Below, piece after piece: positions 8,784 through 17,292 of a stretch of 64,000 nt of DNA (positions are counted from its first letter, which is position 1; the number at the start of each line of letters is the position of its first letter). The stretch covers positions 62,001 through 126,000 of the forward strand of contig NZ_JARHUC010000003.1 of assembly GCF_029223255.1 (NCBI RefSeq), read 5' to 3'. Source of the stretch: Albimonas marina. Its GTDB lineage: Bacteria > Pseudomonadota > Alphaproteobacteria > Rhodobacterales > Rhodobacteraceae. The notes beneath the pieces were generated by a model, which saw only the letters and a program-made list of their open reading frames with translations, ran no database searches and was not told where the DNA came from. A program made the position numbers and the translations under genes.

Positions 8784-9320
8784 TCACTGGGCCGCGAGCC
8801 GGGCCCGCGCCGGGTGGCGCCAGACCTGGACGACGTGGCCGTCGGGATAGGCGAAGTCGCCGGCCTCGCGCACGCAGCCCAGGCGGCGGGCGAGCGCGAG
8901 GCTGGCGGCGTTCGCGCCGTCGATCAGGCTGATCGGCGCGTCGACGCCATGCGTCTCGCGCACGTGGTCGCGCGCGGCCAGCGTCGCCTCGAAGGCGTAG
9001 CCGCGGCCCTCGAAGCCGTCGAGGACCGACCAGGCCATCTCCGGCTCGGGCGCGTAGTCGTGGCGCTGCAGGCCGGTGCGGCCGACGAAGGCGCCGGTGG
9101 CCTTCTCCTCGATCGCGAACATGCCGTAGCCGTGCAGGGTCCACATGCCCAGGAAGGACAGGAACTTGCTCCAGGCCTGCTGCCGGGTCATCGGCCCGCC
9201 GACGAAGCGGGCGCGCGGGCCGGCGTAGAAGGCGGCCAGCGGCTCGAAATCCTCCAGCCGCAGGGCGCGCAGCACCAGCCGCTCGGTCTCGAGCGTGGGA
9301 ATGGTCACGACCCGGCTCAT
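8784..9320 (-). CDS. GNAT-family N-acetyltransferase (copy 2)
   Basis: 178 residues. It begins [20 protein letters not shown], the RimJ/RimL-type N-terminus, and has the acetyl-CoA-binding region in [20 protein letters not shown] followed by [20 protein letters not shown] and LGCVREA. Closely parallels the neighbouring copy at 9317-9850 along its whole length, so the pair arose by tandem duplication. Acceptor unknown; RimJ/RimL relatives acetylate protein N-termini or small molecules. The ATG at 9320 overlaps the stop of the upstream copy (ATGA). Confidence 0.88.
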   Translation of the reverse strand: MSRVVTIPTLETERLVLRALRLEDFEPLAAFYAGPRARFVGGPMTRQQAWSKFLSFLGMWTLHGYGMFAIEEKATGAFVGRTGLQRHDYAPEPEMAWSVLDGFEGRGYAFEATLAARDHVRETHGVDAPISLIDGANAASLALARRLGCVREAGDFAYPDGHVVQVWRHPARARLAAQ

Positions 9321-9850
9321 GCCGCCAGCTCCGCGGCCGAGGGGTGACGCCAGATCTCGGCCTCCCAGCCCTGCTCGGGGTGGACGAAGAGCCCCTCGCG
9401 CACGCAGCCGAGCCGTTCGGCGACGCCGCGGCTGGCGTGGTTCTCGGCGGCGACGAGGCTGATCGCGGTGCTCCAGCCGGCGCTGCGATAGGCCCAGTCG
9501 CGGGACTCGAGCGCCGCCTCGGTGGCGTAGCCGCGGCCCTCGTAGCCCTCCATCAGGTCCCAGCTCATCTCGGGCTCGGGCCAGTGGACGGGGAACCAGG
9601 GGCCGATCATGCCCACGAAGGCGCCGCTCGCCTTCTCCTCGACCGAGAAGGGGCCGTAGCCGTGCAGGGCCCAGCAGCCGAGGAAGGAGGCGAAGTCCTT
9701 CCACGCCTCGCCGCGCACGACGGGGCCGCCGACGAACTCCGACCGCGGCGAGCCCATGAAGGCCGCGTACACGTCGAAATCGTCCGCGCGCGGCGCGCGA
9801 AGCACCAGGCGCTGCGTCTCCAGCGTGGGGATGTCGAGGCGGAAGCTCAT
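9317..9850 (-). CDS. GNAT-family N-acetyltransferase (copy 1)
   Basis: 177 residues, same architecture as the next gene: LDIPTLETQRLVLRAPRADD at the N-terminus, GGPVVRGEAWKDFASFLGCW, then EMSWDLMEGYEGRGYATEA as the CoA-binding motif and STAISLVAAENHASRGVAER. Start ATG at 9850 overlaps the ffh stop by 4 bp, which fixes the start and implies coupled translation with ffh. Substrate unknown. Confidence 0.88.
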   Translation of the reverse strand: MSFRLDIPTLETQRLVLRAPRADDFDVYAAFMGSPRSEFVGGPVVRGEAWKDFASFLGCWALHGYGPFSVEEKASGAFVGMIGPWFPVHWPEPEMSWDLMEGYEGRGYATEAALESRDWAYRSAGWSTAISLVAAENHASRGVAERLGCVREGLFVHPEQGWEAEIWRHPSAAELAA

Positions 9851-11382
9851 TTCTTCTTGCCGAACCCCGACAGGCCCGGGGGCAGGGGGGCGCCGCCGCC
9901 GAGGCCCGGAAGACCGCCGGGCATGCCGCCGCCCATCCCGCCCATGCCGGCGGGAAGCTTCGGCGCGGCGCCGGGGGCGCCGCCCATGCCTGCGGGGGGC
10001 GTCATCCCCGGGGGCATGCCGCCGCCCTTGCCGCCGAAGAGCGCGCCGAGGCCCCCGCGCATCAGGCCCTTGGTCCCCATCTTGCCCATCTTCTTCATCA
10101 TGTCCGCCATCTGGCGGTGCATCTTGAGAAGCTTGTTCACGTCGGCCACGTCCATGCCGCAGCCCGCCGCGATGCGCTTCTTGCGGCTGGCCTTGAGGAT
10201 GTCGGGGTTCTTCCGCTCCTCCTTGGTCATGGACTGGATGATGGCGATCTGGCGCTTGAGGATCTTGTCGTCGATCCCGGCCTCGTCCATCTGCTTCTGC
10301 ATCTTGCCCATGCCCGGCAGCATGCCCATCAGGCCGCCCATGCCGCCCATGGCCATCATCTGCTCGAACTGCTTCATGAGGTCGTTCATGTCGAAGCGGC
10401 CCTTCTGGAACCGCTTCATCATGCGCTCGGCCTCTTCGGCCTCGATGGTCTCCTGCGCCTTCTCGACGAGCGAGACGATGTCGCCCATGCCCAGGATGCG
10501 GCCGGCGATCCGCTCGGGGTGGAATTCCTCGAGCGCGTCCATCTTCTCGCCGAGGCCGACGAACTTGATCGGCTTGCCGGTGACCGCGCGCATCGACAGC
10601 GCCGCGCCGCCACGGCCGTCGCCGTCCATGCGGGTCAGCACCACGCCGGTGACGCCGATGCGGCCGTCGAAGTTCTCGGCCACGTTCAGCGCGTCCTGGC
10701 CGGTGAGGCCGTCGACGACCAGCAGCGTCTCGCGCGGCTTGACCGCGTCGCGCACCGCGATCGCCTCGTCCATCAGCTCGTCGTCGACGTGCAGGCGGCC
10801 GGCGGTGTCGAGCATGTAGACGTCGAAGCCGCCCTGCTCGGCGGTCATCTTGGCGCGCCGCGCGATCTGCACCGGGCTCTCGCCCTTCACGATCGGCAGC
10901 ACCTCGACGCCGGTCTGCAGGCCCAGGACCTGAAGCTGCTCCATCGCCGCCGGGCGGCGGACGTCGAGCGAGGCCATCAGGACCTTCTTCTTCTCGCGCT
11001 GGCTGAGCCGCATCGCGAGCTTGGCGGTGGTCGTCGTCTTGCCCGAGCCCTGCAGGCCGACCATCAGGATCGGCGTGGGCGGGTTGTCGACGCGCAGGCG
11101 GCCGATCTCCTCGCCGTCGCCGGCGAGCACGTGGACCAGCTCGTCATGGACGATCTTCACGACCTGCTGGCCGGGGGTGACCGAGCGGGTGACGGCCTGG
11201 CCGGTCGCCTTCTCCTGCACCGCCTTGATGAAGTCGCGCGCCACGGGCAGCGAGACGTCGGCCTCGAGCAGGGCCACGCGCACCTCGCGCAGCGCGGTCG
11301 CGACGTCGGCGTCCGACAGCGCGCCCTGCTTGGTCAGCTTCTCGAAGACGCCCGAGAGGCGTTCGGAGAGACTCTCGAACAT
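9847..11382 (-). CDS. ffh: Signal recognition particle GTPase Ffh
   Basis: 511 residues: N domain from MFESLSERLSGVFEKL, G domain with P-loop GLQGSGKTTTTAKLA, DTAGRLHVDDELMDE (G3) and TRMDGDGRGGAAL (G4), and the Met-rich M domain that binds 4.5S RNA and signal sequences. The C-terminus is an unusual Gly/Met/Pro tail of about 60 residues (MPPGMTPPAGMGGAPG...). The ATG at 11382 is preceded by GGAAGGAGC, a near-perfect ribosome site. Ffh targets inner-membrane proteins co-translationally. No 4.5S RNA gene was seen nearby. Confidence 0.97.
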   Translation of the reverse strand: MFESLSERLSGVFEKLTKQGALSDADVATALREVRVALLEADVSLPVARDFIKAVQEKATGQAVTRSVTPGQQVVKIVHDELVHVLAGDGEEIGRLRVDNPPTPILMVGLQGSGKTTTTAKLAMRLSQREKKKVLMASLDVRRPAAMEQLQVLGLQTGVEVLPIVKGESPVQIARRAKMTAEQGGFDVYMLDTAGRLHVDDELMDEAIAVRDAVKPRETLLVVDGLTGQDALNVAENFDGRIGVTGVVLTRMDGDGRGGAALSMRAVTGKPIKFVGLGEKMDALEEFHPERIAGRILGMGDIVSLVEKAQETIEAEEAERMMKRFQKGRFDMNDLMKQFEQMMAMGGMGGLMGMLPGMGKMQKQMDEAGIDDKILKRQIAIIQSMTKEERKNPDILKASRKKRIAAGCGMDVADVNKLLKMHRQMADMMKKMGKMGTKGLMRGGLGALFGGKGGGMPPGMTPPAGMGGAPGAAPKLPAGMGGMGGGMPGGLPGLGGGAPLPPGLSGFGKKK

Positions 11383-11761
11383 GCCGGCGCTCCTTCCTTT
11401 CGCGACCCGCGCCCGGCGCGGGAGGCCTTTCTTGTCCCGGTCCGACGCAGGTCGGTGGGGACGGCGCAAACGTCAAGCGCTCCGGCGGGCGCGACGCGCT
11501 GGCCGGAGGCGATCCCCGCGCACGGCGGGGACCGGAAGCGGTCTGGGCTTCCGGAGAATTCCGGGGCCTTTACGCGCGGCAGGGGCCGGAGTCAACCGCG
11601 GGGCGGTCCTCGGCGGGCCCGGGACGCGGCCCTGGGGCGCGGCATGGGGCGCGTCCGGGGCGCCGCGGAGGCGCGTCAGGCGGGGGCCGCGCGCGCCCGA
11701 GGGCTTGACGGACCGGGGCCCGCCGGGCTCCCTGTCGACCGACAGCATGGGAGTGCCCGAT
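11383..11761. other. Intergenic region between divergent ffh and lipoprotein genes
   Basis: A 379-bp non-coding gap. On the minus strand a CTTGACG box at about 11469-11475 is a plausible -35 for ffh, without a clear -10. On the plus strand GCTTGACGG at about 11702-11710 is a similar -35-like box ahead of the lipoprotein gene. No RNA gene or repeat recognised; promoter assignments are weak because -10 elements are degenerate. Confidence 0.35.
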
Positions 11762-12421
11762 ATGATCCGCCTGCGCCGCGACCATCGCGAAACGACGTCC
11801 GACCGGGGCCGCGCCCCCCGCCGCCGCGCGGCGACCGGGCGCGGGGCGCTCGCCGTCGCCGGGCTGGCGGGCCTGCTGGCGCTGGGCGCCTGCGCCTCGC
11901 CCGCGCCGGAGGCCGAGGTCGACGTCTCCGACGGCGTCTCGATCGCCGAGACCACGCGGATGCGGGCCGAGATCCTCTCGGTCGACCCCTCCGGCGGCCA
12001 GATCATGATGCGCGACCTCGCCACCGGCGAGACCTTCGTGCACCGCCCCCCCGCCGAGATGACCGGCGCCATCGGCGTGAAGCCCGGCGACGTGGTCGAG
12101 GCGATGCGCACCCGCGCGATCACCGCCTGGCCGGCGGAGCCCGGCGACGACACCGGCGGCACCCAGACCGAGCTGATGTCGACGCCCGCCGCCTCCGGCG
12201 GCTCGCCGGCGATGGTGGGGGGCAAGCTGACCCGCTCGGTGATGACCTTCGTGGTCTGGAACGACAAGACCGACGTGGCGGTCTTCCGCTCGCCCGAGGG
12301 GAACGTGGTGCGCTACCACCTGACCAACGACGAGGCGCGGGCCTTCGTCGCCTCGCTGGACGAGGGCGACCCGATCGAGGTCGAGATCTCCGACACCGTG
12401 GTGGTGAAGCTGGTGGAGTGA
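11762..12421 (+). CDS. Putative outer-membrane or periplasmic lipoprotein
   Basis: 219 residues of unrecognised family. A basic N-region is followed by a hydrophobic segment ending LLALGACASP, a good lipobox (L-G-A-C at about residues 41-44), so export and lipidation by Lgt/LspA are likely. The mature part looks like a compact beta domain: EILSVDPSGGQIMMRDLATG, VKPGDVVEAMRTRAITAWPA and EGDPIEVEISDTVVVKLVE, i.e. repeated 'value of a parameter in a gate' strands resembling small OB- or SH3-like barrels. Start ATG 11762 has GGGAG 8 bp upstream; an ATG at 11747 is the alternative. Followed by a strong terminator. Confidence 0.75.
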   Translation: MIRLRRDHRETTSDRGRAPRRRAATGRGALAVAGLAGLLALGACASPAPEAEVDVSDGVSIAETTRMRAEILSVDPSGGQIMMRDLATGETFVHRPPAEMTGAIGVKPGDVVEAMRTRAITAWPAEPGDDTGGTQTELMSTPAASGGSPAMVGGKLTRSVMTFVVWNDKTDVAVFRSPEGNVVRYHLTNDEARAFVASLDEGDPIEVEISDTVVVKLVE

Positions 12422-12448
12422 TCCCCGCCGCCGCCGCGGACCGGGAGA

Positions 12449-12470
12449 GGGGGCCTTCGGGCCCCCTTTT
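12449..12470 (+). terminator. Rho-independent terminator after the lipoprotein gene
   Basis: Stem GGGGGCC / GGCCCCC closed by a TTCG tetraloop and followed directly by TTTT, 28 bp after the stop codon. One of the few classical intrinsic terminators in the window. Confidence 0.88.
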
Positions 12471-12612
12471 CCATTCGCGCCCGCCGGGGCGGAGGGCAGG
12501 GCGCCGCCCCGCGGGGCGGCGCGCGCCCCGGCCCGCTCCCGCCCGCCCACCCCGCGCGCCGGGGCGCGGGCGCCTCGCCGGCGAGGGCGGGACGGGCCGG
12601 AGGCGCGGGGCG

Positions 12613-13572
12613 TCAGCGGGGCAGGGCGGTCCCCACGCCGGCGGCGAGCGCCTTCTCGTGGCAGAGCGCCGCCAGCGCCAGGTCGCCCATGGCGAGGCCC
12701 CGGAAGGCGAAGGCGATGGTCTCGGCGGCGTCGCGCCGGCCCTGGACCTCGCCGGTCGCGAGGGCCGCGAGGTCCCCCTCGATCAGCGAGAACTCCAGCA
12801 GCGGATCCTCCATCTGCCGCTCCTGCTCGCGGTCGTCGGTGAAGACGCGGGCGCGGCCGGCGAGGCGGTCCACCTGCCAGGCGCGGGCGAGCTCGACCAT
12901 CGAGACGAAGGCGCCGGGGGCGAGCCAGGCGGGATCCAGGAACCGCGGCAGCTCCGGCGTGGGCGTGACGGAGGAGACCACGAGATCCGCCCCCTCCACC
13001 GCCGCCTGCGGGTCCGACGCCTCCTCGACCGCGAGGCCCAGGGCGCGGGCTTCGGCGGCCAGCTTGTCGATGTTGGCGCGGCCCCGGCCCAGGATGCGCA
13101 CCGTGGTCAGCGGGAAGAGCTGGGAGAAGAGCGCGAGGTGGCAGGACCCCTGCACCCCCGTGCCGATCAGCGACAGGACCTTCGCGTCCTCGCGCGCCAG
13201 GTGCTGGGCGGCCAGCGCCGACAGCGCCGCCGTGCGCACGCCGGTGATCCAGTCGCCGTCCATCACCGCCAGCGGCGCGCCGGTGACGCTGTCGTGCAGG
13301 GTGATCAGGGCGCCGATCGAGGGCAGGCCCTTCTCGGCGTTGAGCGGCGACACGCCGAGCGACTTGACCGCGAAGCGGGGCGGATCGTCGGAGGCGGCCA
13401 GCATCGACATGTAGAGCCGCCCGTCCTCGCGGTTGATCGCCCGCTTGGGCGTGTTCACCGAGGTCCCCGAGCGCAGGCCCGTCAGCAGGCGCGAGAGCAT
13501 GCCCGTCATCTCCCGGGCGGTGATGCCGAGTCCCTCCACGTCCGCGCGCGTGAGATAAAGCAGGTCGGACAT
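12613..13572 (-). CDS. Ornithine cyclodeaminase / mu-crystallin family enzyme
   Basis: 319 residues. N-terminal substrate part with AVKSLGVSPLNAEKGLPSIG and ITLHDSVTGAPLAVMDGDWI, then TGVRTAALSALAAQHLAR, the classic family signature before the NAD(P)-binding fold, whose dinucleotide motif is SLIGTGVQGSCHLALF. The family includes ornithine cyclodeaminase, ketimine reductases and alanine/lysine dehydrogenase-like enzymes; which reaction applies cannot be decided from sequence. Start ATG 13572. Stands alone between the 12449-12470 terminator and the palindromic element at 13711. Confidence 0.88.
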   Translation of the reverse strand: MSDLLYLTRADVEGLGITAREMTGMLSRLLTGLRSGTSVNTPKRAINREDGRLYMSMLAASDDPPRFAVKSLGVSPLNAEKGLPSIGALITLHDSVTGAPLAVMDGDWITGVRTAALSALAAQHLAREDAKVLSLIGTGVQGSCHLALFSQLFPLTTVRILGRGRANIDKLAAEARALGLAVEEASDPQAAVEGADLVVSSVTPTPELPRFLDPAWLAPGAFVSMVELARAWQVDRLAGRARVFTDDREQERQMEDPLLEFSLIEGDLAALATGEVQGRRDAAETIAFAFRGLAMGDLALAALCHEKALAAGVGTALPR

Positions 13573-13710
13573 GGACGGGCTCCTTCAGGGCTGTCGGGGG
13601 ATCGAGGCGACGATGCGTCCGCGGAGGGCGGGGCGCAAGGGGGGCGTGGCTTCCTTGGGGGCGGGAGCCCGGAGCCGCGGAGGGGGGCGCGGGGGGGGCT
13701 CCGCTTCCGA

Positions 13711-13930
13711 ACTCACCAGGGAACAGGGCCGCGCCTGCTCCCCGAAGCCGTCCATCGCTGAAGATGCCTGAGCGACTCGCGGGGAGGGGTCAAGGACAAG
13801 CCCCGCTTCGCGGGGTCGCTGCGCGATCCTGGACCCCTCCCCGCGAGTCGCTCTTTACGGCATCAGCGATGGACGGCTCCGGGGAACAGGCGCTCCGCGA
13901 GGGCCGCCGGCCGCGCGCCGGGGCGCCTGG
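13711..13930. repeat. Large palindromic repeat element, copy A
   Basis: A nested inverted repeat filling most of the gap between the cyclodeaminase-family gene and regA. Stem 1 is a perfect 21-bp pairing of 13771-13791 with 13832-13852. An outer 16-bp perfect stem pairs 13746-13761 with 13863-13878, and pairing continues outward with two mismatches to GCGCCTG/CAGGCGC. The apex holds two small hairpins, CCCCGC-TTC-GCGGGG (13801-13815) and TCGC-TGC-GCGA. A homologous element lies at 54395-54619. The sequence also reads as a short open frame, but that follows from the palindrome. Type unknown: REPIN/MITE-like DNA or a structured RNA. Confidence 0.85.
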
Positions 13931-14055
13931 AGGAGGGAGCGGGGGGGAGCGGCGGGCGTCGCGGGGCGAGGCGGCGGCGGGGGGGGGGGGCGCGTCGCGC
14001 GCGGAGGCGGGAAGGGCGGCCGTCGGCGAGGGGGGAGCGAGCCGGCCGAAACGAC

Positions 14056-14081
14056 GAAGGGCGCCGCGAGGGGCGCCCTTC
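14056..14081 (-). terminator. Terminator hairpin after regA
   Basis: Perfect 10-bp stem GAAGGGCGCC / GGCGCCCTTC with a 6-nt loop, about 24 bp beyond the regA stop. On the minus strand it is followed by GTCGTTTCGG, a weak U stretch. Confidence 0.6.
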
Positions 14082-14104
14082 GGGATGGGGTCGTGGCGGG
14101 GCCC

Positions 14105-14674
14105 TCAGCGCGGGCTGCGCTTGGCCAGTATACGCTGCAGGGTCCGCCGGTGCATGTTCAGGCGGCGCGCGGTCTCGGAGACGTTGCGGTCGCAGAGCTC
14201 GAACACCCGCTGGATATGCTCCCAGCGCACCCGGTCGGCGGACATCGGGTTCTCCGGCGGGGGCGGCTTCTGCTCGCCGTCCGACAGCAGCGCGGCCTCG
14301 ACGTCGTCGGCGTCGGCGGGCTTGGCCAGGTAGTCGGTGGCGCCGATCTTCACCGCGGCGACCGCGGTGGCGATGGCGCCGTAGCCGGTCAGCACCACGA
14401 TGCGGCTGTCGGGGCGCGCCTCGCGCAGTGCCTCGACCACGTCGAGGCCGTTGCCGTCCTCGAGCCGCAGGTCGATCACCGCGAAGGCGGGCGGGGCGCG
14501 GCGCACCAGCGCCAGGCCCTCGGCCACGCTCTCGGCCGGGGTGGGTTCGAAGCCGCGACGCTCCATGGCGCGGGCGAGGCGGCGGCGGAAGGGCTCGTCG
14601 TCGTCAAGCACCAGGAGCGACTTGTCGGGGCCGATGTCCCGCGGCGCCCGGTCGTCTTCTTCTTGGTCGGTCAT
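14105..14674 (-). CDS. regA: Redox response regulator RegA/PrrA
   Basis: 189 residues. Receiver domain (about 18-130) with acidic pocket LDDDE (24-27), phospho-acceptor Asp68 in VIDLRLEDG, Thr96 and Lys118. A proline-rich linker (PPPPENP, about 137-143) leads to a Fis-type helix-turn-helix: NVSETARRLNMHRRTLQRIL. This layout and the almost invariant DNA-binding helix identify RegA/PrrA/ActR, which activates photosynthesis, CO2 and N2 fixation and respiratory genes under low oxygen in relatives. Partner kinase RegB is at 17293-18816. Start ATG 14674 has GGGAG upstream at somewhat long spacing. Confidence 0.96.
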   Translation of the reverse strand: MTDQEEDDRAPRDIGPDKSLLVLDDDEPFRRRLARAMERRGFEPTPAESVAEGLALVRRAPPAFAVIDLRLEDGNGLDVVEALREARPDSRIVVLTGYGAIATAVAAVKIGATDYLAKPADADDVEAALLSDGEQKPPPPENPMSADRVRWEHIQRVFELCDRNVSETARRLNMHRRTLQRILAKRSPR

Positions 14675-14789
14675 GGACAGCGTAACTCCCGTTCGCCCAG
14701 CGAATCTGGGGGGACACTATGGAAATCGGCGGCCGTGTCAAAGGCGCGCGCGGACGGAACGTCGCGGCGGAGCGAAAAAATCGCCGTTT

Positions 14790-15428
14790 TCACAGTCTTT
14801 CGGCGAAACACTGCACCCGGTCGGCCACCTCGGCGGGGGGAATGTCGCGGCGGAACACGTCCAGGAAGCCGACTTCGGGCGCCATCAGGTAGGTGAAGGT
14901 CGAATGATCCATGAGGTAGTCCTCGGGGTCGTCGCCCTGCTTGGCGTAGTAGGCCTTGTAGGCCTTGGCGATGGCCGCGGTCTGCTCGGGCGTGCCCGAC
15001 AGGCCCACCATCCGCGGGTGCAGGGCGCCCACGAAGTCCGACAGCGCCTGGGGCGTGTCGCGCGCGGGGTCGATGGTGACGAAGACCGGGGTCACCAGGA
15101 TGCCGCGATCCTCGAGGATCTCGGTCGTCTGGGCCATGTTGGCGGTGTCGAAGGGGCAGACGTCCGGGCAGAAGGTGTAGCCGAAGTAGACCAGCGTCAG
15201 CCCGTCGATGACGTCGGCGTCGGTGACCGTGCGCCCGGTCTGGTCGGTCATCTCGAACGGGCCGCCGATGGCCGCGGCGCCCGGGGCCAGGGCCGAGGCG
15301 CGGCACTGGGCGAAGCGGTCGTCGCCGCCGGTGGGGGCGAAGGCGAACCAGGCGCCCGCCGCGAGACCCCCGAGCGCCACGGCCAGTCCTGCGAAGGCGG
15401 CGGCGCGGGCGGCGTTGGGCTTGGGCAT
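14790..15428 (-). CDS. senC: SCO1/SenC/PrrC copper-binding assembly protein
   Basis: 212 residues. One N-terminal membrane anchor (about 8-30), then a thioredoxin-like domain with the copper motif FCPDVCP (Cys87, Cys91) and the third ligand His175 in LMDHSTFTYLM. SenC/PrrC delivers copper to cytochrome c oxidase, chiefly the cbb3 type, and is linked with RegB signalling in Rhodobacter. Start ATG 15428 is preceded by GAGGAG. Lies between regA and an RTX gene, same strand; 115 bp separates it from regA, so they may form one transcript. Confidence 0.95.
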   Translation of the reverse strand: MPKPNAARAAAFAGLAVALGGLAAGAWFAFAPTGGDDRFAQCRASALAPGAAAIGGPFEMTDQTGRTVTDADVIDGLTLVYFGYTFCPDVCPFDTANMAQTTEILEDRGILVTPVFVTIDPARDTPQALSDFVGALHPRMVGLSGTPEQTAAIAKAYKAYYAKQGDDPEDYLMDHSTFTYLMAPEVGFLDVFRRDIPPAEVADRVQCFAERL

Positions 15429-15680
15429 GGCTCGGCTCCTCGGGCGGAGACGTCGATGCGGAGGACCCGCCCGGCGGCCGCGCCCGCGGCGCATAGATGA
15501 CCGACCGCGCCGGCCGGCGAAACCCCGCGCGACGCGAGGCCGCGCCGGGGCTTGCGGAGCGCCGGGGCGGCGGCTCCCCCGCCCCGCACGTCGGCGCCCC
15601 GGACGCCGGAGTCGTGGAGGTCGAGCGCGCGAAGACCAGCAACGCGGAGGCGCGGGGCCGCGGCGCCTCCGGGGTCCTGC

Positions 15681-15710
15681 GCGCGCCCCGGCGAGGCGGC
15701 CGGGGCGCGC
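15681..15710 (-). terminator. Hairpin after the RTX gene
   Basis: Perfect 12-bp stem GCGCGCCCCGGC / GCCGGGGCGCGC with a 6-nt loop, starting 7 bp beyond the RTX stop codon. No U tract. Position suggests a terminator or mRNA 3'-end stabiliser that isolates the RTX gene from senC. Confidence 0.55.
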
Positions 15711-15716
15711 GGGAGG

Positions 15717-17024
15717 TCAGAGGAAGTTGTCCGCGTCGTTCAGCGTGGCCGCGTCCACGCCCTCGACGGTGCCCACGAGGTCGCCGCCGGAGGTGCGGAT
15801 CTCGGTCCCGCCGGGGACGTCGGTGAAGGTCAGCTCGGCGAAGGGGACGTTGGCGCGGATCTTGTCCGTGCCGGTCTCGAAGTCGGTCACGGTGTCGGCG
15901 CCGGTGGTCGAGTCGAGCCGGAACTCGTCCGCCCCCGCGCCGCCGGTCAGCCGGTCCGCGCCGCCGTCGCCCATCACCGTGTCGTCGCCGTCGCCGCCGA
16001 AGACGGTGTCGTTCCCGGAGCCGCCGCGCACCAGGTCGTCGCCCTCGCCGCCCGCGACCGTGTCGTTGCCCGAGCCGCCCGAGACGCTGTCGTTCCCCGC
16101 GCCGCCGTCGACGTTGTCCGCGCCGCTCTGGCCGTCGACCGTGTCCGCGCCGTCGCCGCCGTAGACGTTGTCGGCGCCCGAGCCGCCGCGGACCGTGTCG
16201 GTGCCCGCGCCGCCCTCGAGATAGTCGGCGCCCGCCGAGCCGAACAGGTCGTCCGCGCCGTCGCCCCCGTAGATGAAGTCGTCCCCGCCGTGGCCGTCGA
16301 TCGAGTCGTCGCCCCCGCGTCCGGAGATGATGTTGCCCCGGTCGTCGCCGTGGAGCTCGTCGCGCCCCTCGGTCCCGCCCAGGTCCTGGAAGTTCTTCAG
16401 CTTCTGGGTCTCGCCGTCGACCTTGGCCTTGCCCTTGCCGAGGTCGGCCTTCACGCCGGCCTGCTTGGTCCCGACGTCGAGCGTCCCGTAGTAGAGGCCG
16501 TTGGAGCCGCCGCCGCCGTTGAGCTTGTCCGCGCCCTCGGTGCCCAGCACCGCGTCGTCGCCGCCCTTGGCCTTCACGACGTCGTCGCCGTCGGCGCCCA
16601 TGATCACGTCGCGCGCGCCGGTGCCCAGCACCTTCAGATCGCGCGACCCGAAGGCCCGCGCGATGTGGTGCAGCGCGCCGTCGAGATCGCCGTCGTCGAG
16701 ATGGGCGAGCGCGTCGTCGAGGTCGTCGAAGAAGTCGTCGATGTCCTCGCGCATGCCGCTGGCGCGGGCGAGCGGGGTTCCGTCCGCGTCCTGGAGCTCG
16801 ACGGTCTTGACCGTGTCGGGACGGCCGCGCTTGTCGAGCTTGACCTTGATGACGGCGACGAACCCGTCGCCGGTCAGGGTCAGGACGCCGGTCTTCTTCG
16901 AGGTCTTGTCGAAGGTCTCGTCGTAATCGCCCGCGCCGTAGATCCGCAGCAGGATCTCGCCGGGGGTCATGAACGTGCCCGCTCCGGGACCGAAATGCTT
17001 CAGCTTCGCCTTGCCGCCGGGCAT
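15717..17024 (-). CDS. RTX / hemolysin-type calcium-binding repeat protein
   Basis: 435 residues. The first ~150 residues (LKHFGPGAGTFMTPGEILLR ... DDFFDDLDDALAHLDDGDLD) match no family I know. Residues about 150-390 carry RTX nonapeptides of the GGxGxDxhx type, for example GGDGADDLFGSAGADYLEGG and GGSGNDTVFGGDGDDTVMGD, at least a dozen, which bind Ca2+ and fold as a beta-roll after export. There is no N-terminal signal peptide, as expected for type I secretion with a C-terminal signal; no type I exporter is adjacent. Start ATG 17024 has GGGGAGG upstream. It lies between regB and senC. Confidence 0.9.
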   Translation of the reverse strand: MPGGKAKLKHFGPGAGTFMTPGEILLRIYGAGDYDETFDKTSKKTGVLTLTGDGFVAVIKVKLDKRGRPDTVKTVELQDADGTPLARASGMREDIDDFFDDLDDALAHLDDGDLDGALHHIARAFGSRDLKVLGTGARDVIMGADGDDVVKAKGGDDAVLGTEGADKLNGGGGSNGLYYGTLDVGTKQAGVKADLGKGKAKVDGETQKLKNFQDLGGTEGRDELHGDDRGNIISGRGGDDSIDGHGGDDFIYGGDGADDLFGSAGADYLEGGAGTDTVRGGSGADNVYGGDGADTVDGQSGADNVDGGAGNDSVSGGSGNDTVAGGEGDDLVRGGSGNDTVFGGDGDDTVMGDGGADRLTGGAGADEFRLDSTTGADTVTDFETGTDKIRANVPFAELTFTDVPGGTEIRTSGGDLVGTVEGVDAATLNDADNFL

Positions 17025-17292
17025 GGTCGCCTCCCCTGATCGCCATGCCGCGGCGCAGGGTCGTCGGGCCGCGGATCTCCCCATTCCGCCGGCCGTTCCG
17101 GCCCGTTCCCCAGGGCCGCGACCGCGCGTGACGCTGGGTCAGGCTACGGCAATCGCGTCCGTCGCGCCACCCTCGGGAGGGCCGGGCGCGGCGCGGGGCC
17201 CCGGCAGGGGCCTCGGAAGACCCTGCGAAGGTCGGATCCGCCCGCCGTGCGCGGCGCTTTCCCGGGGCGCGGACGCGCGATATACCCGGGGC

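Noticed and set aside
9317..9850. Tandem GNAT genes as a frameshifted single gene
   Set aside because: Each has its own full-length domain, start and stop; they overlap by only 4 bp.
13974..13990. Long G tract as a phase-variation switch
   Set aside because: It is intergenic, in GC-rich low-complexity DNA, and not within reach of a start codon or promoter I can identify.
13764..14333. Open frames starting MPER in both palindromic copies with similar predicted peptides
   Set aside because: The similarity follows from DNA-level homology of the palindrome; changes preserve base pairing rather than codons, and there is no ribosome site.
15900..16320. Regularly spaced repeats that could suggest a CRISPR array
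   Set aside because: They are the codons of RTX nonapeptides in an intact reading frame; no identical direct repeats with unique spacers.
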